Positions 52,503 through 61,502 are shown, counted from the stretch's first letter. The stretch: 64,000 bases of DNA from JAJFFW01 sp965263375 (GCA_965263375.1 OZ253669.1:434001-498000); one strand, 5' to 3'. Numbers and translations: made by a program. Notes: generated by a model not told the origin, from the letters alone.

Positions 52503-52946
52503 ATGAACGTCAATCGGGAAGTCGACTCGTTAGTCGCGTGTTATGGGGATGGGGTTGACGGTAATGCCCCAACGCAGGCGCAGTGGCGCCGGGTGTTGGA
52601 ACGAGACCCAGACCAACCATTCGCCCTGATCAATTTTTTTCAGTTTCGAAAGATTGCGGACTATCAAAGCGCTCAATCATCAGCAATTTCTGGCGAGGAT
52701 GCGTTCGACAAATATGCTGCGGTGAGCATCCCTTCAATGAAAGCTGCTGGCGGTGAATTTTTGCTCGTCGCCCCATTTGCGGGCAGCTTTCTGGGAGATG
52801 AGGAAGACTGGAACCTTGTCGCCATTGGGAAATATCCCAACCTTCAAGCCTTTCTGTCTCTCTACCAAAATGAAGAGTATATCCGCGCCTTTGCGCACCG
52901 AACGGCTGCGGTCGCACAGCAAAAAGTTATGGTGCTGGCGCTTTGA
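52503..52946 (+). CDS. DUF1330-like dimeric alpha/beta-barrel protein
   Basis: A 147-residue protein with two ferredoxin-like segments (PFALINFFQFRKIADYQ; WNLVAIGKYPNLQAFLSLYQNEEYIRAFAHR, shown in parts), the pattern of DUF1330 proteins, whose function is unknown. Expressed divergently from the TetR repressor under shared operators, so it may detoxify or sense the TetR ligand. It is preceded by a weak ribosome site (TGGAAA). Confidence 0.7.
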   Translation: MNVNREVDSLVACYGDGVDGNAPTQAQWRRVLERDPDQPFALINFFQFRKIADYQSAQSSAISGEDAFDKYAAVSIPSMKAAGGEFLLVAPFAGSFLGDEEDWNLVAIGKYPNLQAFLSLYQNEEYIRAFAHRTAAVAQQKVMVLAL

Positions 52947-52986
52947 GACGCAACAATATTTGACAGCGCTAACGCCCAATTGACTT

Positions 52987-53251
52987 TCAACAAAATATTT
53001 CAGGCAACCAAGCATTTCAGGTTTTGGGTTTGAATTTCCCAACCTTTAGCATTGTCTTGCAGCATTGAGGTTCGTTGATCTTCCGGCAGGGCGGCAAAGC
53101 CGCTTTCTATTCCTGTTGTAGTCGTACCCGTGTCTTGTGGTTTAAGCGTAGAGCGTACGCTTAGCCTTATCGTATTGGGTCGAATCTTGGCGTCTGGGTC
53201 TATAAGTTTTTCAACGATGACTTTTGCATGCGCAGGCGGCGAGGCAAGGGC
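52987..53251 (-). pseudogene. Uncharacterised open fragment downstream of the MarR gene
   Basis: An open frame of about 88 codons without a start codon continues directly, in frame, after the stop of the MarR gene. It reads KVIVEKLIDPDAKIRPNTIR, then GFAALPEDQRTSMLQDNAKG, ending near 52987. The LPEDQRTSMLQDNA piece resembles the helical segment of alpha/beta hydrolases. It may be a decayed hydrolase or only chance coding; no ATG, no ribosome site. Confidence 0.3.
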
Positions 53252-53713
53252 TTAGCCTTCATCCTCACTCAGGACGCGAGCAAGGATGTTTGCGAATGTA
53301 GCTTTCTCGCCTGAGGGCAAAGACTCGAACAGTCCATCAACAATACTGGTTAGCATGTCCTTGATGCTTTGGACTTGTTCCTCACCCACATCGGTCAAGC
53401 GCAATACCGAGACACGGGCGTCGGATGGAGATTTTTCGCGGGTCAAAAGGCCAATGCGTTCAAACCGTTGAATAAGCCGTGAGATCTGCGATTTATCTCG
53501 TCCCAAAGCGTCAACAACAGACTGGATATCGATCGAACCGTGTTCGCCTACGGTCAATAACAGCATTCCACCAAGTGGTCCGACTTGGTGATGATCAAAA
53601 TCTGCGGCGCGGGGGTGTAACTCCGCATGGATGCGCCGCATTAGCCGATCAATGTTCAGGGCAAGCAATGTCGCTTCTTCGGTGCGCTTCTTCATTTTGT
53701 TGACAAAGTCCAC
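53252..53713 (-). CDS. MarR-family regulator
   Basis: A 153-residue MarR protein: DFDHHQVGPLGGMLLLTVG, SVVDALGRDKSQISRLIQRF and LLTREKSPSDARVSVLRLT (wing). It is divergent from a small membrane-protein gene, likely its target. Start is GTG 53713 or ATG 53695. Ligand unknown. Confidence 0.87.
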   Translation of the reverse strand: MDFVNKMKKRTEEATLLALNIDRLMRRIHAELHPRAADFDHHQVGPLGGMLLLTVGEHGSIDIQSVVDALGRDKSQISRLIQRFERIGLLTREKSPSDARVSVLRLTDVGEEQVQSIKDMLTSIVDGLFESLPSGEKATFANILARVLSEDEG

Positions 53714-53728
53714 TAATTAATGTTAAGG
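53700..53728 (+). promoter_or_regulatory. Candidate promoter between MarR and membrane-protein genes
   Basis: TTGACA (53700-53705) is a consensus -35 box; the best -10 at the right distance is the weak TTAAGG (53723-53728). The box overlaps the MarR start codons, so MarR binding here could block both directions. Confidence 0.3.
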
Positions 53729-53784
53729 CTCGGCCCGCCCTTGATGAAACCAAACCCAATAATATGTAAAGCGAGGTCTTCAAT

Positions 53785-54216
53785 ATGTCGCAAACGCATT
53801 CTCTAGCGCTGAAGGTCGCGGCTGTTCTCTGGGTGATTTGGGGGTTGGTGCACATGTTGGCTGGCTTCATTGTGATCCCCGCTGATGCAAGCGGGGGCTT
53901 TGCAGCGATAGCAGATGCAATTGCACCGGAAGATCTGATTGCCGACTATCACCCAGCGGTAAATGGTATCCTTGATCAACATGGTTGGAATTTATTGTGG
54001 GGCGGCTTCGCCACGGTTGTCGGCGCCTTTTTTATTTGGCGACGCAATTTTACGGCGATATGGGTAACGGCGATGATCGGCGGCCTGCTTGATCTTGGCT
54101 ATTTGGTATTTGTCGATCTGCCGGGCTATGTGAATTTCGTGCCTGGAACGATCATGACGTTGATCTCTGGTTCGGCAATTGCTTTAAGCTTTTGGGTTTG
54201 GCTTTCAAATCGATAG
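53785..54216 (+). CDS. Small four-helix membrane protein of unknown function
   Basis: A 143-residue protein with about four membrane segments (VAAVLWVIWGLVHMLAGFIV, NLLWGGFATVVGAFFIW, TAMIGGLLDLGYLVFVDLPG, TLISGSAIALSFWVWLS). It resembles DoxX-like or DUF-type small membrane proteins but I cannot name the family. It is divergent from a MarR gene, so inducible expression is likely. Confidence 0.75.
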   Translation: MSQTHSLALKVAAVLWVIWGLVHMLAGFIVIPADASGGFAAIADAIAPEDLIADYHPAVNGILDQHGWNLLWGGFATVVGAFFIWRRNFTAIWVTAMIGGLLDLGYLVFVDLPGYVNFVPGTIMTLISGSAIALSFWVWLSNR

Positions 54217-54326
54217 TGACTGTTTGACGACGTCCTGGCGCTTGGCGTTATTTGCGAGCTCAACGCGCAAGTGACCCCGCCAGTTTTAGTCGACAGAACC
54301 ATCGCGCCGGTTTATGACGGCTAGCT

Positions 54327-55460
54327 ATGCCGGAACTTGATTTATCATCAGCGCCAAAAGAAGCGCGCGTTGCGTCCCTTGTTGGATTGCAGAGGCCGGA
54401 GTTGGCTGAAACCCTTGGCGCGCGCTTTGACCTTGACGCAAAGGCTGCCCGCATGCGCGCGGGCCAGGTCTGGCGGTGGCTTTACGGTGCTGGGGCGACC
54501 GACTTTTCCTCCATGACCGATATTGGCAAGGGCATGCGCGCCGCGCTCGCTGACAATTATGACATCGCGCGCCCTGAGATTGTTGAGCGTCTTGTCTCCA
54601 AAGATGGAACTCGCAAATATCTGTTGCGTTTTGACGGCGGTGCGGAAGCGGAAAGCGTTTTTATCCCTGATGTGGGCCGGGCGGGTGCGCTGTGTGTTTC
54701 ATCCCAGGTTGGCTGCACATTAAACTGCACATTTTGCCATACAGGCACGCAAAAGCTTGTCCGCAATCTCACCGCGGGGGAGATCGTGGGCCAAGTTCTC
54801 GCCGCAAAAGACGACCTGGAAGAATGGCCCTCCGGCGCGGACCAACGGCGCTTGTCCAATATTGTTTTTATGGGCATGGGCGAGCCGCTTTACAATCTTG
54901 ATAACGTAAAAGCGGCGATGAGCGTTATGTCGGATGGGGAGGGGATCTCCCTGTCGCGTCGGCGGATTACGGTTTCAACCTCTGGCGTTGCGCCGAAATT
55001 ACAAGAACTGGGTGAAGACACCCAAGCCATGCTCGCCATTTCGCTTCATGCGACCCATGATGATCTGCGCGATGTGTTGGTGCCGATCAATAAGAAATAC
55101 AAAATCGCACACTTGCTTGATGCGTGCCGCAATTACCCGGGGCTATCGAATGCGCGGCGGATTACCTTTGAATATGTCATGCTGAAAGACGTCAACGACA
55201 GCTTGGCCGAGGCCCGTGATTTGGTTCGGCTTTTGAAAAACATCCCGGCAAAGATTAACTTGATCCCTTTTAATCCCTGGCCAGATGCGCCCTATGAGTG
55301 CTCTGATTGGGGGCGGATTGAAGATTTTGCCGATATAGTCAACCGCGCCGGTTACGCCTCGCCCATTCGCACGCCCAGAGGGCGCGATATTTCCGCCGCT
55401 TGCGGACAATTAAAGTCGCAAAGCGTTAAGGCGCGGGCAAGCGAGCGGTTTAAAGCGTAA
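54327..55460 (+). CDS. rlmN: 23S rRNA A2503/tRNA A37 C2-methyltransferase
   Basis: A 377-residue radical-SAM methyltransferase: FDLDAKAARMRAGQVWRWLY, CVSSQVGCTLNCTFCHTG (C-X3-C-X2-C cluster), NIVFMGMGEPLYNLDNV, and the late cysteine in GRDISAACGQL that carries the methyl transfer. RlmN methylates A2503 in 23S rRNA and A37 in some tRNAs, tuning decoding accuracy. Confidence 0.96.
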   Translation: MPELDLSSAPKEARVASLVGLQRPELAETLGARFDLDAKAARMRAGQVWRWLYGAGATDFSSMTDIGKGMRAALADNYDIARPEIVERLVSKDGTRKYLLRFDGGAEAESVFIPDVGRAGALCVSSQVGCTLNCTFCHTGTQKLVRNLTAGEIVGQVLAAKDDLEEWPSGADQRRLSNIVFMGMGEPLYNLDNVKAAMSVMSDGEGISLSRRRITVSTSGVAPKLQELGEDTQAMLAISLHATHDDLRDVLVPINKKYKIAHLLDACRNYPGLSNARRITFEYVMLKDVNDSLAEARDLVRLLKNIPAKINLIPFNPWPDAPYECSDWGRIEDFADIVNRAGYASPIRTPRGRDISAACGQLKSQSVKARASERFKA

Positions 55461-55607
55461 GCTTTTGTTGCATTTTTGTGATGCCGCCTAATAAGAAAAT
55501 GAATACATGTGCGCCAAAATGAGCGCTTTGTAATCTCCCTATATAGTTGCGTGATCCTCTCACCATGATACCGTTAGCGCGAGAGGTGTCGGGAGAAGGA
55601 AATAGTG

Positions 55608-56216
55608 ATGAAAATGAACGGACTAAAAACGCTCCTTGCGAGCTTGTTGAGTTTAATGCTTTTCATTGGCTCTGCGCATGCGGCTGGGCTGAACGCTAAG
55701 GATGCAAAGCAATTTGCTGAAAGCATCAATGATGCGGTGGCGCTTGCTGAAGAGTTAAAGGAAAGCGGATCTAGCGACGTTTTTGATGATGAAGACCCAT
55801 TTGTCGAAGGCGAATTTAAGCCATATTCAGCGCCCCTAGCCAAGATGAAGGCTGAGGATCCTAAAGCCTATAAGCGCGTTGGCGCGATGGCGAAAAAGCA
55901 TGGCTTTAAAACAGCGGAAGCTTGGGCCGGCGCCGGTGATCTTACAATGCTTGCTTATATGGCGCTGAAATTACCGCCAGGCATTGCGCAAATGGCGGGC
56001 GCTTTAACCCCGCAAATGCTTTCTATGATGCCGGAAGAAACCCGTTTGCAATATGAAAAGAGCAAAAAAGTCATGAATGCGCTAAGCGCTGTTTCTGATG
56101 AAGATAAGCAGGTCGTGGCTGGGATTTCTTCTCTGTTGGATGCTGCTTTGGTTTCGGCTGGTGAGCAATCTGGCGCATTTGACGCCGTGGGTGATGTGAT
56201 GGGCGGCATGCAATAA
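55608..56216 (+). CDS. Secreted protein of unknown function
   Basis: A 202-residue protein with a clear signal peptide (LASLLSLMLFIGSAHA, cleavage near residue 27) and a helical, charged mature part (KYKRVGAMAKKHG-like and KKVMNALSAVSDEDKQ). No conserved domain is recognised. ATG 55608 has AAGGA eight bases before it; a GTG immediately upstream is in frame. A strong terminator follows, so it is monocistronic. Confidence 0.8.
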   Translation: MKMNGLKTLLASLLSLMLFIGSAHAAGLNAKDAKQFAESINDAVALAEELKESGSSDVFDDEDPFVEGEFKPYSAPLAKMKAEDPKAYKRVGAMAKKHGFKTAEAWAGAGDLTMLAYMALKLPPGIAQMAGALTPQMLSMMPEETRLQYEKSKKVMNALSAVSDEDKQVVAGISSLLDAALVSAGEQSGAFDAVGDVMGGMQ

Positions 56217-56242
56217 AGTTTTTGCTTGGCTGTTGAATTATC

Positions 56243-56275
56243 ATACGCCGCCCTTTGGGGCGGCGTATTTTTTTG
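56243..56275 (+). terminator. Strong intrinsic terminator
   Basis: Positions 56243-56253 and 56258-56268 pair perfectly (core TACGCCGCCC / GGGCGGCGTA) with a TTTG loop, followed by TTTTTTT. It ends the preceding secreted-protein gene. Confidence 0.93.
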
Positions 56276-56407
56276 CATTTGTTTCGGTGAAGCGGCTGAT
56301 TAGAAGGGGTGGGCTGTTAGGGCGCGGCAAAAAAGCGCTTTCCCCGACCGCGGTCTTCGCGTATCCGCCTTAGTTGCCTATGTCATTTGAGAACGTGGAA
56401 TATTTTT

Positions 56408-57646
56408 ATGACGCAACGAGAAAAAAACAATAACGAGAAAGACAGTGTCAAAAAAGTTGTCCTCGCCTATTCCGGCGGACTGGACACCTCGGTCATCTTA
56501 AAATGGTTGCAGGTTGAATATCAGTGTGAGGTCGTGACCTTCACTGCCGACCTTGGCCAGGGTGAAGAATTAACGCCCGCGCGGCGCAATGCGGAACGCG
56601 CTGGCGTGCAAGAAATTTATATCGAAGACTTGCGCGAGGAATTTGTGAAAGACTTTGTCTTTCCGATGTTCCGCGCGAACACGGTTTATGAAGGGCTTTA
56701 CTTGCTTGGCACCTCGATCGCCCGGCCTTTAATTGCAAAGCGCTTGGTTGAGATCGCCAAAGAAACTGGCGCTGATGCAATTGCCCATGGCGCCACGGGC
56801 AAAGGCAATGATCAGGTTCGTTTTGAGCTAAATGCTTATGCGCTTAATCCCGATATTCGCGTTATCGCACCTTGGCGTGAGTGGGACTTAAACAGCCGAG
56901 AAAAATTAGTCGCGTGGGCCGAAAAACACCAAATTGAAATTCCAAAAGATAAGCGCGGTGAAGCGCCTTTTTCTGTGGACGCTAACCTTTTACATACTTC
57001 TTCAGAAGGCAAGGTATTGGAAGACCCGGCGACAGCGGCGCCCGAATATGTTTATCAGCGCACAGATGACCCTGAAAAAGCGCCGGATAAACCAGAGATC
57101 ATAGAAATTGGGTTTGAACGGGGCGATGCGGTCTCTATCAATGGTGAAGCCTTAAGCCCGGCGGCGCTTTTGACGAAGCTCAATGATTATGGTCGCAGAC
57201 ACGGCATTGGCCGTCTTGACCTTGTAGAAAACCGCTTTGTCGGTATGAAATCGCGCGGTATCTATGAAACGCCTGGCGGCACGATACTGCTCGCGGCGCA
57301 CCGGGGGATTGAACAAATTACCTTGGACCGCGAGGCGGCGCATTTAAAAGATTCGCTTATGCCTCGTTATGCTGAGGTGATTTATAACGGATTTTGGTTC
57401 TCGCCTGAGCGCGAGATGCTACAGGCGCTAATTGATAAATCCCAAGAATATGTAACCGGTACGGTGACGTTAAAACTGTATAAGGGCTCAGCCGACGTTG
57501 TCGGACGCGCGTCTGAAAAGTCGCTCTATTCAATGGAGCATGTAACCTTTGAAGAGGACGCTGTTTATGATCAGCGCGACGCAGCGGGCTTTATTAATCT
57601 AAATGCTCTGCGCTTAAAGCTTCATGCGCGTCGCACGAAAGGTTAA
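56408..57646 (+). CDS. argG: Argininosuccinate synthase
   Basis: A 412-residue ligase: AYSGGLDTSVILKWL (ATP pyrophosphatase loop), FTADLGQGEEL, GATGKGNDQVRFEL and GRYDLVENRFVGMKSRGIYE-like DLVENRFVGMKSRGIYETPG. It joins citrulline and aspartate in arginine synthesis. ATG 56408 is taken as start, eight bases after GGAA; a few N-terminal residues (MTQREKNNNEKDS) precede the conserved region. Confidence 0.97.
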   Translation: MTQREKNNNEKDSVKKVVLAYSGGLDTSVILKWLQVEYQCEVVTFTADLGQGEELTPARRNAERAGVQEIYIEDLREEFVKDFVFPMFRANTVYEGLYLLGTSIARPLIAKRLVEIAKETGADAIAHGATGKGNDQVRFELNAYALNPDIRVIAPWREWDLNSREKLVAWAEKHQIEIPKDKRGEAPFSVDANLLHTSSEGKVLEDPATAAPEYVYQRTDDPEKAPDKPEIIEIGFERGDAVSINGEALSPAALLTKLNDYGRRHGIGRLDLVENRFVGMKSRGIYETPGGTILLAAHRGIEQITLDREAAHLKDSLMPRYAEVIYNGFWFSPEREMLQALIDKSQEYVTGTVTLKLYKGSADVVGRASEKSLYSMEHVTFEEDAVYDQRDAAGFINLNALRLKLHARRTKG

Positions 57647-57793
57647 TCGAGGCGGGTGCGGATAATTTATGTGAGTAATTTTGATTTTGCGCACATAAAG
57701 ATGACTTTTAAGAATATGCGTCATCGCGGCGTGTATTTTGCTTAGTAAATGTTAGGCCGCCGGTGGGGCGGCGTTAGTAAAAGGGTGAGGCTC

Positions 57794-58327
57794 ATGGATC
57801 TGTCTAAAATCGAAATCGGTGTTAATCCGCCTGAAGATCTAAACGTAGTGATCGAAGTGCCGCTAGGGGGCGAGCCAATTAAGTATGAAATCGATAAACC
57901 GTCTGGCGCGATGTTCGTTGATCGGTTTTTATATACTGCGATGCGTTACCCTTGTAATTACGGGTTTGTGCCTGGCACGCTTGCTGATGATGGCGATCCG
58001 GTGGATGTCATGGTTCATGGCCAACGTCCTCTGGTTCCTGGTTCTGTTGTTGGGGCGCGTCCGGTCGGCGTTCTTCTTATGGAAGACGAGGCCGGTCTTG
58101 ATGAGAAAATTTTGGCGGTTCCATCAAAGCGGTTGACCGCTTATTACGACAAGATCACCGAATATACTGACTTACCTGACATCCTGATCGAACGAATCGG
58201 CCACTTTTTTCAGCACTATAAGGATATGGAGCCGAAAAAGTGGGTTAAAGTTGTCGGCTGGCGGGATGCTCAACATGCCAAAGAGCTCATCTTAAAAGGC
58301 ATTGAGATGGGTAAAAACGACCAATAA
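57794..58327 (+). CDS. ppa: Inorganic pyrophosphatase
   Basis: A 177-residue family I pyrophosphatase: VVIEVPLGGEPIKYEIDK, RYPCNYGFVPGTLADDGDPV (containing the E/Y/D active-site residues; DGDPVDVMV) and AVPSKRLTAYYDKI. It hydrolyses pyrophosphate released by ATP-using reactions such as that of ArgG just upstream. ATG 57794 is preferred to an upstream ATG at 57749. Confidence 0.96.
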   Translation: MDLSKIEIGVNPPEDLNVVIEVPLGGEPIKYEIDKPSGAMFVDRFLYTAMRYPCNYGFVPGTLADDGDPVDVMVHGQRPLVPGSVVGARPVGVLLMEDEAGLDEKILAVPSKRLTAYYDKITEYTDLPDILIERIGHFFQHYKDMEPKKWVKVVGWRDAQHAKELILKGIEMGKNDQ

Positions 58328-58426
58328 GTGATATTTGACACACAATCGCCTCCAAAACGCGCTTTTCTGAACGCTCTTGATAGGTTAAGTTAATGGTAAC
58401 CATCAAAGCGTGAAGGGGTCGTGTTG

Positions 58427-58804
58427 ATGAAAATAGAAGCTATTTTTGGGGGCGTTTTAGCGCTTGTCGTTTTGTCTGTCGCCGTTTACGCGCTTGCGAC
58501 AACGAAGCTTGGTCATCCTGGTGGTGATCTAGCTGGTTCAGGCAGCTCTAAGTCGTCCATCGTGTTGAGCAGCAAAGTAGCGGCTTCAGGCCGGGATGAA
58601 GTTTGCTCCTGTTTTAATGATGCTTTTAAGCTAGCAGGCAGTAAAGTTGGCGTTATGTCAGCCCAATACCGGACCGGCTTTGAACAATGCCGCGCCACAT
58701 TAGGTGTTGATGGCGGAAATGCTTGGACAGCTGGCTGGAATGCGCGGGTTTCTGCTAAGCCTTATGAGGCCAGTTGCCGCGCGTATCGCAAGCGCGCTGC
58801 ATAA
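58427..58804 (+). CDS. Secreted or membrane-anchored cysteine-containing protein
   Basis: A 125-residue protein with an N-terminal membrane segment or signal peptide (AIFGGVLALVVLSVAVYALA) and a mature domain having CSCF, a central C and a later C (four cysteines), suggesting disulphides or a small metal site. Family not recognised. ATG 58427 is eight bases after AAGGGG. A strong terminator follows. Confidence 0.75.
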   Translation: MKIEAIFGGVLALVVLSVAVYALATTKLGHPGGDLAGSGSSKSSIVLSSKVAASGRDEVCSCFNDAFKLAGSKVGVMSAQYRTGFEQCRATLGVDGGNAWTAGWNARVSAKPYEASCRAYRKRAA

Positions 58805-58827
58805 TAGTACTGAGATTTAGATTTTAG

Positions 58828-58853
58828 GCGCTCCCGATTGGGGGCGCTTTTTG
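58828..58853 (+). terminator. Intrinsic terminator
   Basis: GCGCTCCC (58828-58835) pairs with GGGGGCGC (58840-58847) with one wobble and a GATT loop, then TTTTT. It ends the cysteine-containing protein gene. Confidence 0.88.
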
Positions 58854-59026
58854 TATCAGCAGTCTTTTTGTATTGAAGGAGTGATATAGAGTTTTTTGCC
58901 AAAATTCAGTGAAAAATTGCAAATTTGTGTGATCTGAATACAATCCAATATATTTTTTATGTTTCCTTCGGTTGCTGATTGCGCCTCAGACGATCTATAA
59001 AAAAACTTCACAATAATGGAGGAAAT

Positions 59027-59689
59027 ATGAGTCCCATATCCAACCTTGATGAAATCGATGATACAGCGCGCTTAATACTCGATGCGGCCAGCCGTCGTTT
59101 TCTTCACTACGGATATGGCAAAACGACGATGCAGGAGATTGCAAAGGACTGTAATATGTCCACTGGTAATCTTTATCGTTATTTTCCGGCCAAAATGGAT
59201 ATTGCGGAGACTTTCGTTCATCTGCTGCGGCGTGAGCAGACGGAGATGCTGCAGGAATTCGTTAATAGCCCTGACTTAACACCGGAAGAGCGCTTGCGCG
59301 GATACCTTCATAAAAAGTTTGATATCGTTTTTGATCGTTTTCACAATCGTCCAAAGGCTTATGAGCTCTCTCACGTAATTCTGGCCGAGCGGCCGCAAGT
59401 TGGTGCAGAGTGGGAAAAAGCCGAAGCGGCATTGATTGTTGCGATTTTAGAGATCGGTGAAAAGGAAGGCGTCATCCACCTTACTGATAAAGAGAAGATG
59501 GCGCGGACAATTCAGTCAGCTGTTTTTCGTTTTATTGCGCCAACCACATTTCTAGAAGCAGAATATGAACTGCTTGTAAGTGACCTTGATGACGTTATTT
59601 TATTGATTCTAGATGCTTTTTCTTGGCGGTCCGCTCATCCTGAACGATGCTATGCTGCGGATGACCCTACCTATAAGACATCTCACTAG
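59027..59689 (+). CDS. TetR-family regulator
   Basis: A 220-residue TetR protein: RFLHYGYGKTTMQEIAKDCN and MSTGNLYRYFPAKMDIAE form the helix-turn-helix, followed by the helical ligand domain. The ATG at 59027 has GGAGGA directly before it. It stands alone; no obvious target is adjacent. The C-terminal tail is histidine- and acid-rich. Confidence 0.9.
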   Translation: MSPISNLDEIDDTARLILDAASRRFLHYGYGKTTMQEIAKDCNMSTGNLYRYFPAKMDIAETFVHLLRREQTEMLQEFVNSPDLTPEERLRGYLHKKFDIVFDRFHNRPKAYELSHVILAERPQVGAEWEKAEAALIVAILEIGEKEGVIHLTDKEKMARTIQSAVFRFIAPTTFLEAEYELLVSDLDDVILLILDAFSWRSAHPERCYAADDPTYKTSH

Positions 59690-60116
59690 GCGCGACGCAT
59701 AGATTAAGACCGCATGGCCATAATAGGCCGTTTTGCGATTGCTGATTTTGATACTCCTATTTTTTTCGCGAATATTATTTAGCCATACCATGTTTGCTGA
59801 GTGGTAGGGCCGATAGGAGCTTGCGCACTTTACGTATATGGCTTGCGGTAGTGCTCGATCAATTAGTCCTATAATGCATCTATCTTATTGATTTTAAGAA
59901 TACTTTCCCCCCTCTAAGGTGAGTATGGCTAAAGCAAGAGAAGAAAATTGTGCACCGCAACAAAAAAATTGAACAAAAAACAAAAAATTCATTGCATATT
60001 ATGTGGTGGTTCTCTATATATCTTTTGTCAGCTGAAAAATGCTGATCAGAAAAAAGAAATTACCTTGTCTGTAGTGGTCGCTATGTGAGCGATCGGTGAG
60101 TGAAGTGGAAAAGAAA
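59690..60116. other. AT-rich gap without recognisable gene
   Basis: About 430 bases with no supported coding frame. The right part (59930-60010) is very A/T-rich with runs of A (for example ACAAAAAATTCATT) and could hold the promoter of the small gene at 60117. Nothing else is seen. Confidence 0.5.
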
Positions 60117-60236
60117 ATGGAAAACTCATTGAAAACGGTTGTTGCTCATCTTGCTGTCAGTCTCGTTCTCGCTGGTTTGTCTGGCGCGGCTTTGTACTTC
60201 GTGACTGATTTCGCAACTCGCGGCGTGATTGTCTAA
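60117..60236 (+). CDS. 39-residue small membrane protein
   Basis: ATG 60117 opens a 39-codon frame to TAA 60234-60236, with one clear hydrophobic segment (VVAHLAVSLVLAGLSGAALY) flanked by short polar ends (MENSLK and TDFATRGVIV). A ribosome site of GTGGAAAAG precedes it. Small single-span peptides of this sort often regulate membrane enzymes or are toxins; nothing in the sequence decides. It is followed by a structured RNA region. Short, so moderately supported. Confidence 0.55.
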   Translation: MENSLKTVVAHLAVSLVLAGLSGAALYFVTDFATRGVIV

Positions 60237-60358
60237 GTACGCTTTAAAGCCACAAGGCCAAAAAGCCGCTTGGTTGCATCGCCTGTTGTGTTGATGAGAT
60301 GCCGAGAGAATAGATTAAACAGGCCAATCAAGCTGATTGAGACTGTGCAATTTAAATA

Positions 60359-60476
60359 GTCTTCGTTAAGTGCGTCGCCATATCGCCCCAATTATAGGGC
60401 GGCGCAGTTTCCTCCCGATTATGACGAAGACAGCCCCAGGCGCGGACGTTCCCCCGAGCGTTCGCGCCTATTTTTT
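60359..60476 (+). ncRNA. Candidate structured small RNA with intrinsic terminator
   Basis: GTCTTCGT (60359-60366) pairs with ACGAAGAC (60424-60431), enclosing a hairpin (GCGTCGCC at 60372-60379 with GGCGGCGC-like arm ending near 60405) and an exposed TTTCCTCCCG at 60408-60417. A terminator follows: 60438-60448 pairs with 60459-60469 (AGGCGCG / CGCGCCT core), then TTTTTT. The unpaired TCCTCCC is complementary to ribosome binding sites, again like the CCUCCUCCC-loop small RNAs of alphaproteobacteria. A 3' UTR of the small peptide gene is an alternative. Confidence 0.45.
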
Positions 60477-60561
60477 AAGGGGAGTATCAATAAAAGCGCG
60501 AGACGTAAGAAGCTTTTTAGTTTGCCCCGAAAGACATGAGAATGTCGGCGCGTAAGACAAG

Positions 60562-60589
60562 AAAAGGCGCCTATAAATAGGCGCCTTTT
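60562..60589. terminator. Bidirectional terminator
   Basis: AAAAGGCGCCTAT (60562-60574) and ATAGGCGCCTTTT (60577-60589) form a perfect palindrome with A-runs on one side and T-runs on the other, so it can end transcription from both directions. It lies between the candidate small RNA and the convergent Nfu gene. Confidence 0.85.
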
Positions 60590-60623
60590 ATCAAAGTATG
60601 ATCATTGTGCTGATTTATTAAAA

Positions 60624-61232
60624 TCAATGGGCAGGTTCTACTTTAGTGACTTCCGGCACGTAATGTTTCAGCATGTTTTCAATGCCTGATTTCAGTGTCA
60701 TGGTTGATGATGGACAGCCAGCGCAAGCGCCATGCATGGAAAGAAACACAACGCCAGTTCGAGGTTCATAGTGGCGGAAAACAATATCTCCGCCATCAGC
60801 CGCGACGGCTGGACGCACCCGTGTCTCGATTAACTCGATAATTTGTTCAACGACTTCCCGGTCCTCACCCTCATAATCGTCTAAAGGTGTTGCAGGCGAG
60901 TTTGCGCTAGTTGTCGCTGATCCTTGCTCTTCGATTGCAGGGCGTCCTGCCGTTAAGTGGTCAGCAATTTCGCCGAGAATTGCTGGCTTTATATGAGCCC
61001 AATCCACAGTAGGATCTTTCGTGACGGTGACAAAATCCGCCCCAAGATAAACACCGGTCACACCGTCAACCGCAAATAATGCTCGCGGCAGAGGCGCAGC
61101 GGTTGTGCTTTCATAGGTTGGAAAATCAAAACCCAAAGGAGGGCGGCCGTCAGTGTTGTTCGCGAGCAACGCCTCTCCTGGTAGAAACTTCATCGATTGT
61201 GGATTCGGTGTATCTTCGGTTTGGATAAACAT
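60624..61232 (-). CDS. Nfu-type iron-sulfur cluster scaffold
   Basis: A 202-residue Nfu protein: N-terminal Nfu_N domain (FIQTEDTPNPQSMKFLPG), a linker, and the C-terminal NifU-like domain with the cluster motif CAGCPSST. It carries iron-sulfur clusters to target apoproteins such as aconitase or lipoyl synthase. The sequence resembles mitochondrial NFU1, as expected for an alphaproteobacterium. It is divergent from maeB. Confidence 0.94.
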   Translation of the reverse strand: MFIQTEDTPNPQSMKFLPGEALLANNTDGRPPLGFDFPTYESTTAAPLPRALFAVDGVTGVYLGADFVTVTKDPTVDWAHIKPAILGEIADHLTAGRPAIEEQGSATTSANSPATPLDDYEGEDREVVEQIIELIETRVRPAVAADGGDIVFRHYEPRTGVVFLSMHGACAGCPSSTMTLKSGIENMLKHYVPEVTKVEPAH

Positions 61233-61502
61233 TGTATTTCTTGTGGCCCTGATGATCAGCTGTCTTACCCATAGCTAAGTATTTACAGCGTAATATGCAA
61301 GTTCTTCGCTGCGCGGTTTTGTGCGTCTGCACGCGAAGGGGGATATAGGGCGCGCCCAACCGATGCCCAACTGTCTCAAAGCAAGCAAAACCGTAAGTTT
61401 AGCGCATTTATTTGCAAGGCATCTTATTGCGCGGAAGTTGGGAAAGGCGTAAGCGCTATAAAGACAATAGGCCAAAAAACAAAAATTGGGAGCAGTTCAA
61501 GA

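Noticed and set aside
61150..61475. Short minus-strand frames in the gap between Nfu and maeB
   Set aside because: Overlapping, poorly supported frames without ribosome sites; the gap is better read as the divergent promoter region.
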